DNA of 64,000 nt. It comes from Cryobacterium sp. N22. GTDB taxonomy: Bacteria; Actinomycetota; Actinomycetes; Actinomycetales; Microbacteriaceae. Numbering within the stretch: the stretch's first letter is position 1; each line of letters opens with the position of its first letter. Position numbers and translations under genes: made by a program. Under the pieces are notes generated by a model. It was not told the DNA's origin. It made no database searches and saw only the letters and a list, made by a program, of their open reading frames with translations. Below are positions 34,155-42,592 of this stretch, one piece after another. The stretch lies in assembly GCF_002929555.1 (NCBI RefSeq), contig NZ_PJJP01000031.1, forward strand, positions 28,042-92,041. Reading direction: 5' to 3'.

Positions 34155-34586
34155 ATGGAGCTCACCGGCCGAGACGTCGACGAATACCTCGCGACCCTGG
34201 AGGGCCCGGACGCCGACTCCATCCGCGCGCTCGACGCCATCATCGCGGAGGTCTTCTCCGGAGTCACCCGGGAGCTGTGGGAAGGCATCTTTTGGGGCGG
34301 CACCGAGCAGCAGATCATCGGCTACGGCCATGTCGTGATCGCCCGGCCGGGCAAGCCCACCGTGGAGTGGTTCGTCGTGGGCCTGGCCCGGCAGAAGAAC
34401 AACCTCAGCGTCTACGTCAACGCGTCCCAGGACGACAAGAATCTCATCCAGCACTACAAGGGCAAGCTCGGCAAGGTCAAAATGGGCGCCGCCGCGCTCA
34501 ACTTCGCGTCGATCGACTCTCTCGAGCTGGATGCGTTCCGCGCCCTGCTCCAGGACGCCGCCCGGCTCACGCCCGACGCGACCTGA
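34155..34586 (+). CDS. DUF1801-like protein
   Basis: A soluble protein of 143 aa with the DUF1801/YdhG layout: DVDEYLATLEGPDADSIRALDAIIAEVFSGVTRELWEG and later YGHVVIARPGKPTVEWFVVGLARQKNNLSVYVN, and a C-terminal segment with KGKLGKVKMGAAALNFASIDSLELDAFR. The pattern of the aromatic GYG-x-V and the K-x-N-L segments is typical. Function is unknown. AAGGAGAAG precedes the ATG by a few bases, just after repeat copy 3. Confidence 0.75.
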   Translation: MELTGRDVDEYLATLEGPDADSIRALDAIIAEVFSGVTRELWEGIFWGGTEQQIIGYGHVVIARPGKPTVEWFVVGLARQKNNLSVYVNASQDDKNLIQHYKGKLGKVKMGAAALNFASIDSLELDAFRALLQDAARLTPDAT

Positions 34587-34836
34587 CCCGGCACGTGACC
34601 CGGTGCCCCGGCCCGGCGACTTGGCCCGCGACTTGACGCGGCGCCCGTCCCGGCCGCATCCGTCGCCACCGGCGACCCTCACCTGTCACGGCCGCCGTCT
34701 CCATCGCGCCCGCACAGTCCCGGCATCCGGGCTTCCACCGACATTTCCGTGCACAACTCCTGCTATTTCTTCCCGGCCACCGACGGATGCCCGGGATTCC
34801 GGGGCACGGACGCGGCCGCACCGAAAAGTGCCGGAG

Positions 34837-36681
34837 TTAGGCTCGGGGCGCTGGAGTGGGGGCGGGCGACACGGTTGCCACGGCCGCGGCCGGCACCGGC
34901 ACCGCCACCGGCGCCGCAGCCGCACCCGGTCCAGCTCCGGCCCCAGCCCGGCGCGTGCCGCGCCGCACCCCGCGCCGCCCCCGCGCTCCCCCGCGGCCGT
35001 ACACCAGCCACATCGTGAAGCCCATGATGATCATCAACAGCACCGTGTACACGAACGTGATCGACATGGCGTCGAGGTTGTTCTCCCCCTCGGTGCTGGC
35101 CCGGATCGCCAGACCCAGCGGCTCGTACAGCGGGTGGTAGAGGAACACCGCGGTGTCGTAGTCATCCAGCAGGCTGTTGAAGTTGAGCGCGGTGATCGCC
35201 GCCGCGGTGGGCAGCACCAGCGGCACCAGCACTGTGCGCAGGGTGAACAGCGGGCCGGCGCCGAGGATGCGCGCGGCATCCTCGAGCGATTCGGGCACCG
35301 ACGCGAACGCCGCCTTGAGCAGCCGCAGCGTGAACGGGATCTTCACAATCACGTACGCCACCAACAGCAGCACGGTGGTGCCGGTGAGCACCTGCCCGCC
35401 GATCAGCGGGTTGGGCCGGTCGAAGGTCATCACCAGCGCCAGCGCGATGAGGATCGTCGGCAGGATCCACGGGATGTGCAGCAGGTACTCCAGCAGCGTC
35501 GTGACCGGGTTGCGGTGTTTCTGGAACACCCGCGCCACGAACAGCATCCCCAGCACCACGATCAGCGACGCCAGCGCGCTGTAAACCACGCTCACCACGA
35601 ACGGTTTCAGCACCGAGGGGGTGCCGAACACGGTGGCGTAGTTGGCCAGCGTGAACGAGTCCCAGGTGATGGTGCCGGTGCTGATCGCGGTGGACTCGAG
35701 GAAGGAGAACAGCACGATCAACAGCACCGGCAGCGCGTAGACCACGAACAACACGTACGCCGCCACGTGCACGAGCACGTTCGCGAGCGGGTTGCGGATG
35801 GGCTGCTTCTGCAGCGGGGTAGCCACCTTCGCCACCGAGAAGTAGGTGCCGCTCTTCTCCACCCGGTTCATCATGGCCAGCAGCACGATGGTGGCCAGGC
35901 CCAGGATGATCGCCAGCAGCGCCGCCAGGTCGCGGGAGCCGCTGCTCTTGGAGAAGGTGAGGATCATCGGTGCGATGGTCTGGAAGTCGGTGCCGCCGAG
36001 CACCAGCGGCGCGGTCAGCGCGCCGAGGCCGGTGAGGAAGGTGAGCACGGTGACCGCGAAGATCATCGGCCGCAGCGCCGGCAACACAATCCGCCAGAGG
36101 ATGCGCCAGGTCGACGCCCCCATATTGCGGGCCGCTTCGATGGTCTGGTAGTCGATCTTCGCCAGCGACGACCCCAGGAACAGCATGTGGTTCGTGGTGG
36201 TGGCCAGGGTCATCACCACGACCACGGCGAAGTAGCCGGAGAACCAGTTCGGGTCGATGTCCGGGAACACGTTCAGCGCCGCGTTGGTGATGAACCCGTT
36301 CTTGCCGTAGATGAAGTTGTAGCCGGCGGCCAGCACGATGCCGCCGTAGATCAGCGTGGTGGCGTAGCCGAGCCAGAGCACCCGGGAGCCGCGGATCTTG
36401 AAGTAGTCGGTGACCAGAACGATGAAGATGCCCACCACGTTCACCGTCACCGCGAGGGTGGCGGCGAGAGCGAAGCTGTGCCAGAGGCTCTTCAGCGCCC
36501 GTTCGGAGCTGATCAACTTCTCCAGCGCGCGAAAGCTCAGCTTTCCGTCGGGGAAGAACGTGCTGATCAGCAGGTTGGCGTTCGGGAGCACGAGGAAGGT
36601 GGCGATGAACCAGACCAGCACGACGAGCACGATGACGACAAGCGGGGAGCGGAGCATCGCCCGCCACGATGAGTTACGCAT
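34837..36681 (-). CDS. iron-type ABC transporter permease (double module)
   Basis: A 614-aa inner-membrane permease with two homologous ~270-aa halves, each with ~6 segments and an EAA loop: first EAARNMGASTWRILWRIVLPAL, second LEDAARILGAGPLFTLRTVLVP. This matches the fused FbpB/ThiP-type permeases of Fe(3+), thiamine or 2-aminoethylphosphonate importers. The last ~50 residues are an unusual Ala/Gly/Pro/Val-rich cytoplasmic tail. It works with the ATPase at 36691 and the binding lipoprotein at 37776; these three form the operon. Confidence 0.87.
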   Translation of the reverse strand: MRNSSWRAMLRSPLVVIVLVVLVWFIATFLVLPNANLLISTFFPDGKLSFRALEKLISSERALKSLWHSFALAATLAVTVNVVGIFIVLVTDYFKIRGSRVLWLGYATTLIYGGIVLAAGYNFIYGKNGFITNAALNVFPDIDPNWFSGYFAVVVVMTLATTTNHMLFLGSSLAKIDYQTIEAARNMGASTWRILWRIVLPALRPMIFAVTVLTFLTGLGALTAPLVLGGTDFQTIAPMILTFSKSSGSRDLAALLAIILGLATIVLLAMMNRVEKSGTYFSVAKVATPLQKQPIRNPLANVLVHVAAYVLFVVYALPVLLIVLFSFLESTAISTGTITWDSFTLANYATVFGTPSVLKPFVVSVVYSALASLIVVLGMLFVARVFQKHRNPVTTLLEYLLHIPWILPTILIALALVMTFDRPNPLIGGQVLTGTTVLLLVAYVIVKIPFTLRLLKAAFASVPESLEDAARILGAGPLFTLRTVLVPLVLPTAAAITALNFNSLLDDYDTAVFLYHPLYEPLGLAIRASTEGENNLDAMSITFVYTVLLMIIMGFTMWLVYGRGGARGRRGVRRGTRRAGAGAGPGAAAAPVAVPVPAAAVATVSPAPTPAPRA

Positions 36682-36690
36682 CCGGCGCCC

Positions 36691-37701
36691 CTAGTACTGC
36701 AGAACCGCGGACGGGTCGATGTACAGCGTCGCCGCCGCACCGGCGACCAGCGGCAGCGCGCCGCCTTCGGGCACCAGCGCGCGAATGCGGCTGCCGTGGC
36801 TGTCGATCGTGTAGGTGCTGTGCGAGCCCTGGTAGACCCGGTCGGCGATCACGCCGTGCAGTCGAACGGATGCGCCGTGCGCCGGCTCCTGCAACGCCAC
36901 CTTCTCCAGGCGCAGGTAGGAGCTTTTGTCCGGGGCCAGGGTGCTGCCGCCGGCGTGCCGCAGCTGCTGCATGAACTCGCCGGTGAGCCGGTTCATCGCA
37001 CCAACGAAGGTGGCGACGAACTCGGTGGCCGACCGGTTGTAGATCTCCTCCGGGGTGCCCACCTGCTCGACCACGCCGTGGTTGAACACGGCGATCCGGT
37101 CGCTCATGGTGAGGGCTTCCTCCTGGTCGTGGGTCACGTACACGGTGGTGATGCCCAGCTCCCGCTGCAGGTTTTTGAGCTGTTCGCGCAGCTGCACGCG
37201 CAGCTTGGCGTCGAGGTTAGACAGCGGTTCGTCCAGCAGCAGGATGCGGGGCTTGAGCACCAGGGCCCGGGCGATCGCCACCCGCTGCTGCTGGCCGCCG
37301 GAGAGCTCGGACACGTTCTTGGCCAGCTGCTCCGAGGTGAGCTCCACCTGGGCGGCGATCTCGTCGACCAGCCGGTCGGTTTCGGCACGATGGGTCTTGC
37401 GCACCTTGAGTCCGAAGGCGATGTTCTCCCGCACGCTCATGCTGGGGAACAGGGCGTAGTTCTGGAACACCATGCCCACGCTGCGCTTTTCGCTGGGCAG
37501 CTTGGTGGCCGCCTTGCCGCCGATGTAGATCTCGCCCGCGCTGGGCTCGATGAACCCGGCCAGGGTGCGCAGCGCCGTGGTCTTGCCGCAGCCCGACGGG
37601 CCGAGCAGGGTGAAGAACTCACCCTGCTCGACCTCGAGGTTGAGCTTCGGGATGGCGATGTGCTCACCGAAGGTCACTTCGATGTCGTCGAACCTGATCA
37701 T
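36691..37701 (-). CDS. ABC importer ATP-binding protein (FbpC/PotA-like)
   Basis: An ATPase of 336 aa. Walker A is LGPSGCGKTTALRTLAGF, the signature SELSGGQQQRVAIARAL, Walker B RILLLDEPLSNLD and the H-loop VYVTHDQEEALTMSD. A C-terminal TOBE-like region (~240-336) is present, as in iron, spermidine and maltose-type importers. The start at 37701 begins MIRFDDIEVTFGEH; a same-frame extension upstream runs into the binding-protein gene and is rejected. The 9-bp gap to the permease shows one operon. Confidence 0.9.
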   Translation of the reverse strand: MIRFDDIEVTFGEHIAIPKLNLEVEQGEFFTLLGPSGCGKTTALRTLAGFIEPSAGEIYIGGKAATKLPSEKRSVGMVFQNYALFPSMSVRENIAFGLKVRKTHRAETDRLVDEIAAQVELTSEQLAKNVSELSGGQQQRVAIARALVLKPRILLLDEPLSNLDAKLRVQLREQLKNLQRELGITTVYVTHDQEEALTMSDRIAVFNHGVVEQVGTPEEIYNRSATEFVATFVGAMNRLTGEFMQQLRHAGGSTLAPDKSSYLRLEKVALQEPAHGASVRLHGVIADRVYQGSHSTYTIDSHGSRIRALVPEGGALPLVAGAAATLYIDPSAVLQY

Positions 37702-37775
37702 GATGGTGCTTTCTGGTGCAGTTAACGGCGGCGTCGAGTGCCGGCGATGTCGGGTGAGCGCGTGCGAGCTGCAGG

Positions 37776-38855
37776 TTAGGGCAGGTATTCGAGCTCGGTC
37801 TTCTCGACCCAGGCGCCGATGTTCTCGCGGGTGAGGGCGAAGTCGATGTCCTGCTTGGGCAGCGACTCGATCAGCTCCACGACCTCGGGCAGCGCCTGGC
37901 CGCGGGCCTTCTCGTTCACCGGGTACGACGCGAACTCCGCCGCGAACGCGCCCTGGGTTTCGGCGCTGCCGAACCAGTCGATGAACTCCTCGGCAGCGGC
38001 CTCGCGCGGGGTGCCGGCGATCACGGCGATCTGCTCGGTCACGTAGGGCACACCATCCGCCGGGCTGATCACACCGGTGACGGTGCCGTATTCGGCGTCG
38101 CGGGCGGTGATGCCGCTGGAGGGCAGCACGCCGAAGTCCACGTCGCCGCGGGCCATGCGGGCGTACAGGTCGGTGCCCTCCTCGGCGGGTGAGCCGTGCG
38201 CGTAGTAGTCCTCCACCTGCTTCCAGCCTTTGTCGGAGACGCCGAGGTCGCCGTCCTCGTCGAGGTACGGTGCCAGCAGGCCGGCGAGCACCAGCTGCGG
38301 GGTGGCCTGGCCGAGCGCGGTGTTCACTTCGTAACGACCGTCGTAGGCGGCGTCCTTCCACAGGTCAGCCACCTCGGTGGGGGCGTCGGCGGCGGGCACC
38401 TTGTTGGTGTCGTAAACCGTGACGATGGCCTGCTCCACGAGCGGCCAGAACGCGCCATCCTCGGGGTCGCCGGACTCCTGGTCTACCTCCGCGGCCCAGG
38501 CCGGTTCGTAGGCGGTGACGGCTTCTTCGTCCTTGAGGGTTTCGAAGAACATGTTGTTCAGGCCGAACACCACGTCGCCGACCGGGTTGTTCTTCTCGGC
38601 CACGATGCGGTTGGCCAGGTCGGCGCCGCCCAGGCCCACGATCTCGATGTCCAGGCCGGCTTCCTTGGCCTGCGCGGTGACCCATTCGCCGCGGCCGTCG
38701 CCGTTGGAGTTCGTGTAAACGATCAGGGTGCCGCCGGCGTCCCCGCCGCCCTGGCCCTCGCCCGAGCCGGCATCCGCCGAGGCGCAGGACGCCAGGACCA
38801 TGGTGCTGAGGATGATGGTGGCGACTGAGGCCGTCTTGAAAGTGCGCTTATGCAA
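37776..38855 (-). CDS. ABC importer solute-binding lipoprotein (Fe3+-type)
   Basis: A lipoprotein of 359 aa. The signal peptide ends in STMVLASC, a lipobox, and a Gly/Ser/Glu-rich linker follows. The mature domain starts TLIVYTNSNGDGRGEWVTAQAKEAGLDIEIVG and contains GDVVFGLNNMFFE and ADGVPYVTEQIAVIAGTP, as in the FutA/AfuA family of ferric-ion or small-solute binding proteins. It is the first gene of the operon with the ATPase and permease; spacing is 74 bp to the ATPase. The true ligand is not proven. Confidence 0.85.
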   Translation of the reverse strand: MHKRTFKTASVATIILSTMVLASCASADAGSGEGQGGGDAGGTLIVYTNSNGDGRGEWVTAQAKEAGLDIEIVGLGGADLANRIVAEKNNPVGDVVFGLNNMFFETLKDEEAVTAYEPAWAAEVDQESGDPEDGAFWPLVEQAIVTVYDTNKVPAADAPTEVADLWKDAAYDGRYEVNTALGQATPQLVLAGLLAPYLDEDGDLGVSDKGWKQVEDYYAHGSPAEEGTDLYARMARGDVDFGVLPSSGITARDAEYGTVTGVISPADGVPYVTEQIAVIAGTPREAAAEEFIDWFGSAETQGAFAAEFASYPVNEKARGQALPEVVELIESLPKQDIDFALTRENIGAWVEKTELEYLP

Positions 38856-39436
38856 TTGTGTTCGTCCTTTTCCTGAGCCTCGCGGGCGCCTCGGGCGCTC
38901 ACCGGCCGTATCTGCTGTGTCGGCAATCGTCTCTTCACGTTAGGTCGGCGTGAAACCGGCCCGTCACCGTTCGAGCGACTGTTCGCCTTGCGTTTGTCTG
39001 CTGTACATCAGCGGATGCCGTGGGGCACGCCGCCGGTCGAACCCTCGGCACCCGCGGCATGGCCGGCGGGTTCGCGGAGACCCAGCGTCACCCGCACCCT
39101 CGGCGCCTGATCGTCATCCCCGGTGTTATTCCTGCAATACGAGCGACTCTGCCCATTTTTTGTCTCCCCAAAACGAATTGCGTATCCCCACGTTATGGGG
39201 TGGATGCGGGTTCTGTATGTCCCCCTAAAAGAGGACCCGGGGGTGAGTGTCGTCGGGGGTGTCGAGGTATGCGGGCGATGCGCCGCTATGCGGGTGGCGC
39301 GCCACCCGCAGAGCGGCGCCTGACCCGCGCGACGCCCCGCCAGCATCCGTTGGCTCATCGCCCCAGGGGCTAGTGTCGGTGGCACCCGAGACCATGGGGC
39401 TTCGCGCATCGTTGAACCCCTGCCAGGAGGCACCGG
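38856..39436. other. 581-bp intergenic region with an AT-richer patch
   Basis: A divergent gap between the importer operon and the amidohydrolase-like gene. It holds repeat copy 4 (39270-39329) and an AT-richer patch (39120-39235), including GCCCATTTTTTGTCTCCCCA and CCCCCTAAAAGAGGACCC; I see no open frame with support. Regulatory sites for the iron operon probably lie near 38860-38960 but no recognisable box was found. Confidence 0.5.
39270..39329. repeat. 60-bp palindromic repeat, copy 4
   Basis: Core at 39290-39309 with CGCCGCTAT on the left and AGAGCGGCGCCTGACCCGCG on the right. It lies between the divergent starts at 38855 and 39437. Confidence 0.9.
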
Positions 39437-40222
39437 ATGACCACCCCGCACATGACCACGCACTTTCGCGTCATCGACAACTCGGCCAGCAGCCCGGTCA
39501 TCCTGCATGCGCCGCACGGTGGGCGCACCATCCCGCCGGAGCACCTCGACGCGTACCTCATCTCCCTGTCCGAGTTGGAGGCGGAGAAGGACGCCATGAC
39601 CGACCACCACACGAACACCCTCGTCGCGGCCATCACCGGTGCCAGCGCGGTCATCAACGACCTGTCCCGATTCGCGGTGGATGTCGAGCGCTTCCCCGAC
39701 GAATCCGAGGAGATGAACGCCGTCGGCATGGGCGTGCTCTACACACACGGCTCCCGCGGGCAGGAGATCCGCCGGGTGGCCACCGTCGATGAGGCTGGGC
39801 TGCTGGACTACTTCGCCGCCTACTCCCGCCGGTTCACCGAGCTGGTGGACGCCACCCTGGCGCGGCACGGCCGCGCCGTGATCATCGACGTGCACTCGTA
39901 CCCGTACGACGAACTGCCCTACGAACTGCACGGCGGCGGCCCTCGCGCGCCCCTCTGCGTCGGTTCAGACCCGTTCCACGCCTCCGAGGCGTTCCTGCAC
40001 GCCGTCGCCGAGAGCTTCGCCGGCCTCGAGTCCGCGGCCAACACCCCGTTCGCCGGCGCCTACGTGCCGTTGAAGCACTACCGAACGGATGCCAGGGTCA
40101 GCTCGGTGATGCTGGAGATCCGGCGCGATGTGTACCTGGACGAAGCCACGGTCGAGCTCGACGAGGCTGGGTTCCTCGGTCTGCAGCAGTCCCTGCAGCG
40201 CCTGGTCGACACCCTGGCCTGA
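39437..40222 (+). CDS. N-formylglutamate amidohydrolase family protein
   Basis: A soluble hydrolase of 261 aa of the HutG/N-formylglutamate amidohydrolase family. PVILHAPHGGRTIPPEHLDA is the N-terminal signature (a metal-binding H-x-x-H-G-G/S). DVERFPDESEEMNAVGMGVLYT and VIIDVHSYPYDELPYE carry further acid/His ligands. The C-terminus has MLEIRRDVYLDEATVELDEAG. It may act in histidine degradation or on other N-acyl amino acids; no other hut genes are near. AGGAGG lies 7 nt before the ATG. Confidence 0.87.
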   Translation: MTTPHMTTHFRVIDNSASSPVILHAPHGGRTIPPEHLDAYLISLSELEAEKDAMTDHHTNTLVAAITGASAVINDLSRFAVDVERFPDESEEMNAVGMGVLYTHGSRGQEIRRVATVDEAGLLDYFAAYSRRFTELVDATLARHGRAVIIDVHSYPYDELPYELHGGGPRAPLCVGSDPFHASEAFLHAVAESFAGLESAANTPFAGAYVPLKHYRTDARVSSVMLEIRRDVYLDEATVELDEAGFLGLQQSLQRLVDTLA

Positions 40223-40365
40223 CCCGGCCCGTACCGTCCTGGTCCGGGATCAGACCGCCGGGCCGGCCGGGACGAGCGCTGCGGCGTTCCGACGCGGAGG
40301 GAGCCCGACGAAGCGGCCGCTCCCCCGCCGGCCGTCGGACTTGTCCAACTCCGTAGGATGGCCCC

Positions 40366-40830
40366 ATGCCCGCAACCCCCGAACTCGAAGCACCGTCAGC
40401 GGATGATCTGGAGCTCATTGAGCTCGCTCGCGCGACCATCGACGCCAACACGGATGCCGGCCCCGACGAAGACGGCGCCCACACGATGGGCGCGGCCGTC
40501 CGGGCCGCCGACGGCCGCATGTTCGCCGGCGTGAACCTGTTCCACTTCACCGGCGGCCCGTGCGCCGAGCTGGTCGCCCTCGGCACCGCCCGCGCCAACG
40601 GCGCGCGCCAGATCACGACGATCGTCGCCGTGGGCAATCACGGTCGCGGCGTGGTCGGCCCGTGCGGTCGGGACCGGCAGGTGCTCTTCGACTATCACCC
40701 CGGCATCCGGGTGTTGCTGCCCACCGCCGCGGGAGTGCGGGTGGCCCGCATCGAGACCCTGATGCCGTTCGCCGCGGCGTGGACGCTGGAGGGCGGCACC
40801 CAGCAGTACGACGACGAGCGCTTTCGCTGA
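40366..40830 (+). CDS. cytidine-deaminase-like protein, one zinc Cys changed
   Basis: A protein of 154 aa of the cytidine deaminase-like fold. The catalytic segment is GGPCAELVALG (C-A-E, with Glu as proton shuttle) and the second ligand segment is VVGPCGRDRQVLFDYHPGI, where P-C-x-x-C of tetrameric cytidine deaminases reads C-G-R-D: the last Cys is Asp. FAGVNLFHF provides the substrate-binding Asn-like region. It may deaminate a nucleoside or act on a related base. The start is assigned on the ATG at 40366. Confidence 0.8.
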   Translation: MPATPELEAPSADDLELIELARATIDANTDAGPDEDGAHTMGAAVRAADGRMFAGVNLFHFTGGPCAELVALGTARANGARQITTIVAVGNHGRGVVGPCGRDRQVLFDYHPGIRVLLPTAAGVRVARIETLMPFAAAWTLEGGTQQYDDERFR

Positions 40831-40874
40831 CGCGAGGGGCTGCGCATGCGACGTCCACCGCGGCAGCGTTTCGC

Positions 40875-40940
40875 AACTGTTCCCGATCCGGACAATTGCG
40901 CCCGGTGTGCCGGGCACACTTGTCCGCACTGGTAACAGTT
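40875..40940. promoter_or_regulatory. nested two-fold-symmetric element upstream of MFS gene
   Basis: AACTGTT (40875-40881) N7 CGGACAA (40889-40895) N24 TTGTCCG (40920-40926) N7 AACAGTT (40934-40940): both pairs are inverted around the same centre. Within the middle, GTGTGCC-G-GGCACAC (40905-40919) is another palindrome. It lies 39 bp before the MFS start, consistent with a paired operator or a leader structure. Confidence 0.55.
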
Positions 40941-40978
40941 AGCCCGGTCGCGGGCGACCGGCGGGAGAGAATGGCTCT

Positions 40979-42397
40979 ATGACCCGATCGGCGACCCTCA
41001 ACCGCCCCCTCGCCCTTCTCGTCGCCGGCACGTTCTTCATGGAGAACCTCGACGGCACCATCATCCAGACCGCCGCGCCGGCCATGGCCGTCGACCTCGG
41101 CGTCAACGCCGTCGACATCAACATCGCCATGACCGCGTACCTGCTCACCCTGGCGATCGGGGTTCCGGTCAGCGGATGGCTGGCCGACCGGTTCGGCACC
41201 CGGCGCATCTTCGCCCTGGCGATCGTGATCTTCACCGTGGCCTCCGCCCTCTGCGCGCTGAGCACCTCGCTGCCGATGCTCGTGGCCATGCGTGTCCTGC
41301 AGGGCGTGGGCGGCGCCATGATGGTGCCGGTCGGACGCCTCGCCGTGCTGCGCGCGATCGAGAAGCGTGACCTGCTGGATGCGATGGCGTACCTCACCTG
41401 GCCGGCCCTGCTGGCGCCGGTGCTCGCGCCGGTGCTCGGCGGCGTGATCGCCGACACCGTGGGCTGGCAGTGGATCTTCCTGGTCAACATCCCGATCGGC
41501 CTCGTCGCGTTCGTCGCGGCGCTCCGGCTGGTGCCGGCGATCGTCCCGGTGCACCGGCACCGGCTGGACTGGGCGGGCTTCATCCTGGTGGGGGTGGCCC
41601 TTGCAGCGCTGGTCCTGGGCATGGAGCAGATCGGGGCGGCCCCGACCAACTGGTGGCTGGCCGGCGGGCTGCTCGTGCTGGCGGCCGGGGTGGGCGTGGG
41701 CGCGGTGCTGCGGTTGCGGCGGGCGGCGCATCCGCTGCTCGACCTGACCGCGCTGAGCATCCCCACCTTCCGGGTGGGCAACGTCGGCGGGCTGGCCTAC
41801 CGGCTGTTGATCGGTGCCGCACCGTTCCTGTTCGTGCTGCTCTTCCAGACCGGGTTCGGTTGGAGTGCCTCGCAGGCCGGGCTGCTCGTGATGGCGGTGT
41901 TCCTAGGCAACGTGGCCATCAAGCCGGCGACGAGCCCGCTGATTCGCCGGTTCGGCTTTCGTACCGTGATCGTGGGCAGCAACCTCGGCGGCGCCGTGGT
42001 GTTCGTGTTGTGCGCCTTCATCGATCCGGCCACGCCGATCGCCGTGATCGCGGTGCTGCTCTTCGCGAGCGGGGTGTTCCGCTCGATCGGCTTCAGCGGC
42101 TACAACTCGGTGCAGTTCGCGGATGTGCCGGCGCAGCTCACCTCGGGCGCGAACACCCTCGCATCCACCCTGCAGCAGGTAGCCGTGGGGCTCGGCATCG
42201 CCGTGGCCGCTCTCATCGTGCGGGCCACCACCGCCGGTGCCGCGCTGGTGGACCCCGGTACGGCCGAGCTCGGCTACCGCTGGGCGTTCGCGGTGCTGGC
42301 CGTGCTGCTCGTGTTGCCTGCGGTCGAAGCGTGGCGGATGCCGGCCCACGCCGGCGCGGAGGTCGCTGCCCGACGGCCCCGGCTGGCGGCCCGCTGA
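40979..42397 (+). CDS. DHA2 family MFS drug transporter (EmrB/QacA-like)
   Basis: A 472-aa inner-membrane exporter with ~14 hydrophobic segments. It starts LALLVAGTFFMENLDGTIIQTAAPAMA, the motif D1-type segment with the D-x-T-I of EmrB/QacA proteins. Loop 2-3 reads SGWLADRFGTRRIFALAIV. VLAPVLGGVIADTVGWQWIFLVNIP is motif C (G-P-x-x-G-G-like, the antiporter motif) plus the W-R/W-x-F-x-I-N-x-P. It probably exports drugs. A symmetric operator-like element lies just upstream; no regulator gene is adjacent. Confidence 0.9.
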   Translation: MTRSATLNRPLALLVAGTFFMENLDGTIIQTAAPAMAVDLGVNAVDINIAMTAYLLTLAIGVPVSGWLADRFGTRRIFALAIVIFTVASALCALSTSLPMLVAMRVLQGVGGAMMVPVGRLAVLRAIEKRDLLDAMAYLTWPALLAPVLAPVLGGVIADTVGWQWIFLVNIPIGLVAFVAALRLVPAIVPVHRHRLDWAGFILVGVALAALVLGMEQIGAAPTNWWLAGGLLVLAAGVGVGAVLRLRRAAHPLLDLTALSIPTFRVGNVGGLAYRLLIGAAPFLFVLLFQTGFGWSASQAGLLVMAVFLGNVAIKPATSPLIRRFGFRTVIVGSNLGGAVVFVLCAFIDPATPIAVIAVLLFASGVFRSIGFSGYNSVQFADVPAQLTSGANTLASTLQQVAVGLGIAVAALIVRATTAGAALVDPGTAELGYRWAFAVLAVLLVLPAVEAWRMPAHAGAEVAARRPRLAAR

Positions 42398-42456
42398 GCC
42401 GTGCCGAGCAGTGCCGGTCCCCGATCCCCCACGCCCGATCGACCGGAATCACGGTA

Positions 42457-42516
42457 TGCGGGGTAGGCGCCGTTATGCGGGTGGCGCGCCACCCGCATAA
42501 CGGCGCCTGGCCCGCG
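42457..42516. repeat. 60-bp palindromic repeat, copy 5
   Basis: Core 42477-42496. The inner arms are CCGTTAT and ATAACGG rather than CCGCTAT and ATAGCGG: a paired change that keeps the hairpin. It lies between convergent genes (42397 and 42593). Confidence 0.92.
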
Positions 42517-42592
42517 CGACACCCCGGAGCGGGCATCCGGCACACGCGCCACCCCTCGCAGCCGAGCCCGAGGCCGCCGCGCGGCCTTGGCC

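Noticed and set aside
37702-38361. Upstream extension of the ABC ATPase frame
   Set aside because: It lies in antisense-like, Arg-rich sequence over the binding-protein gene; the ATPase starts properly at 37701.
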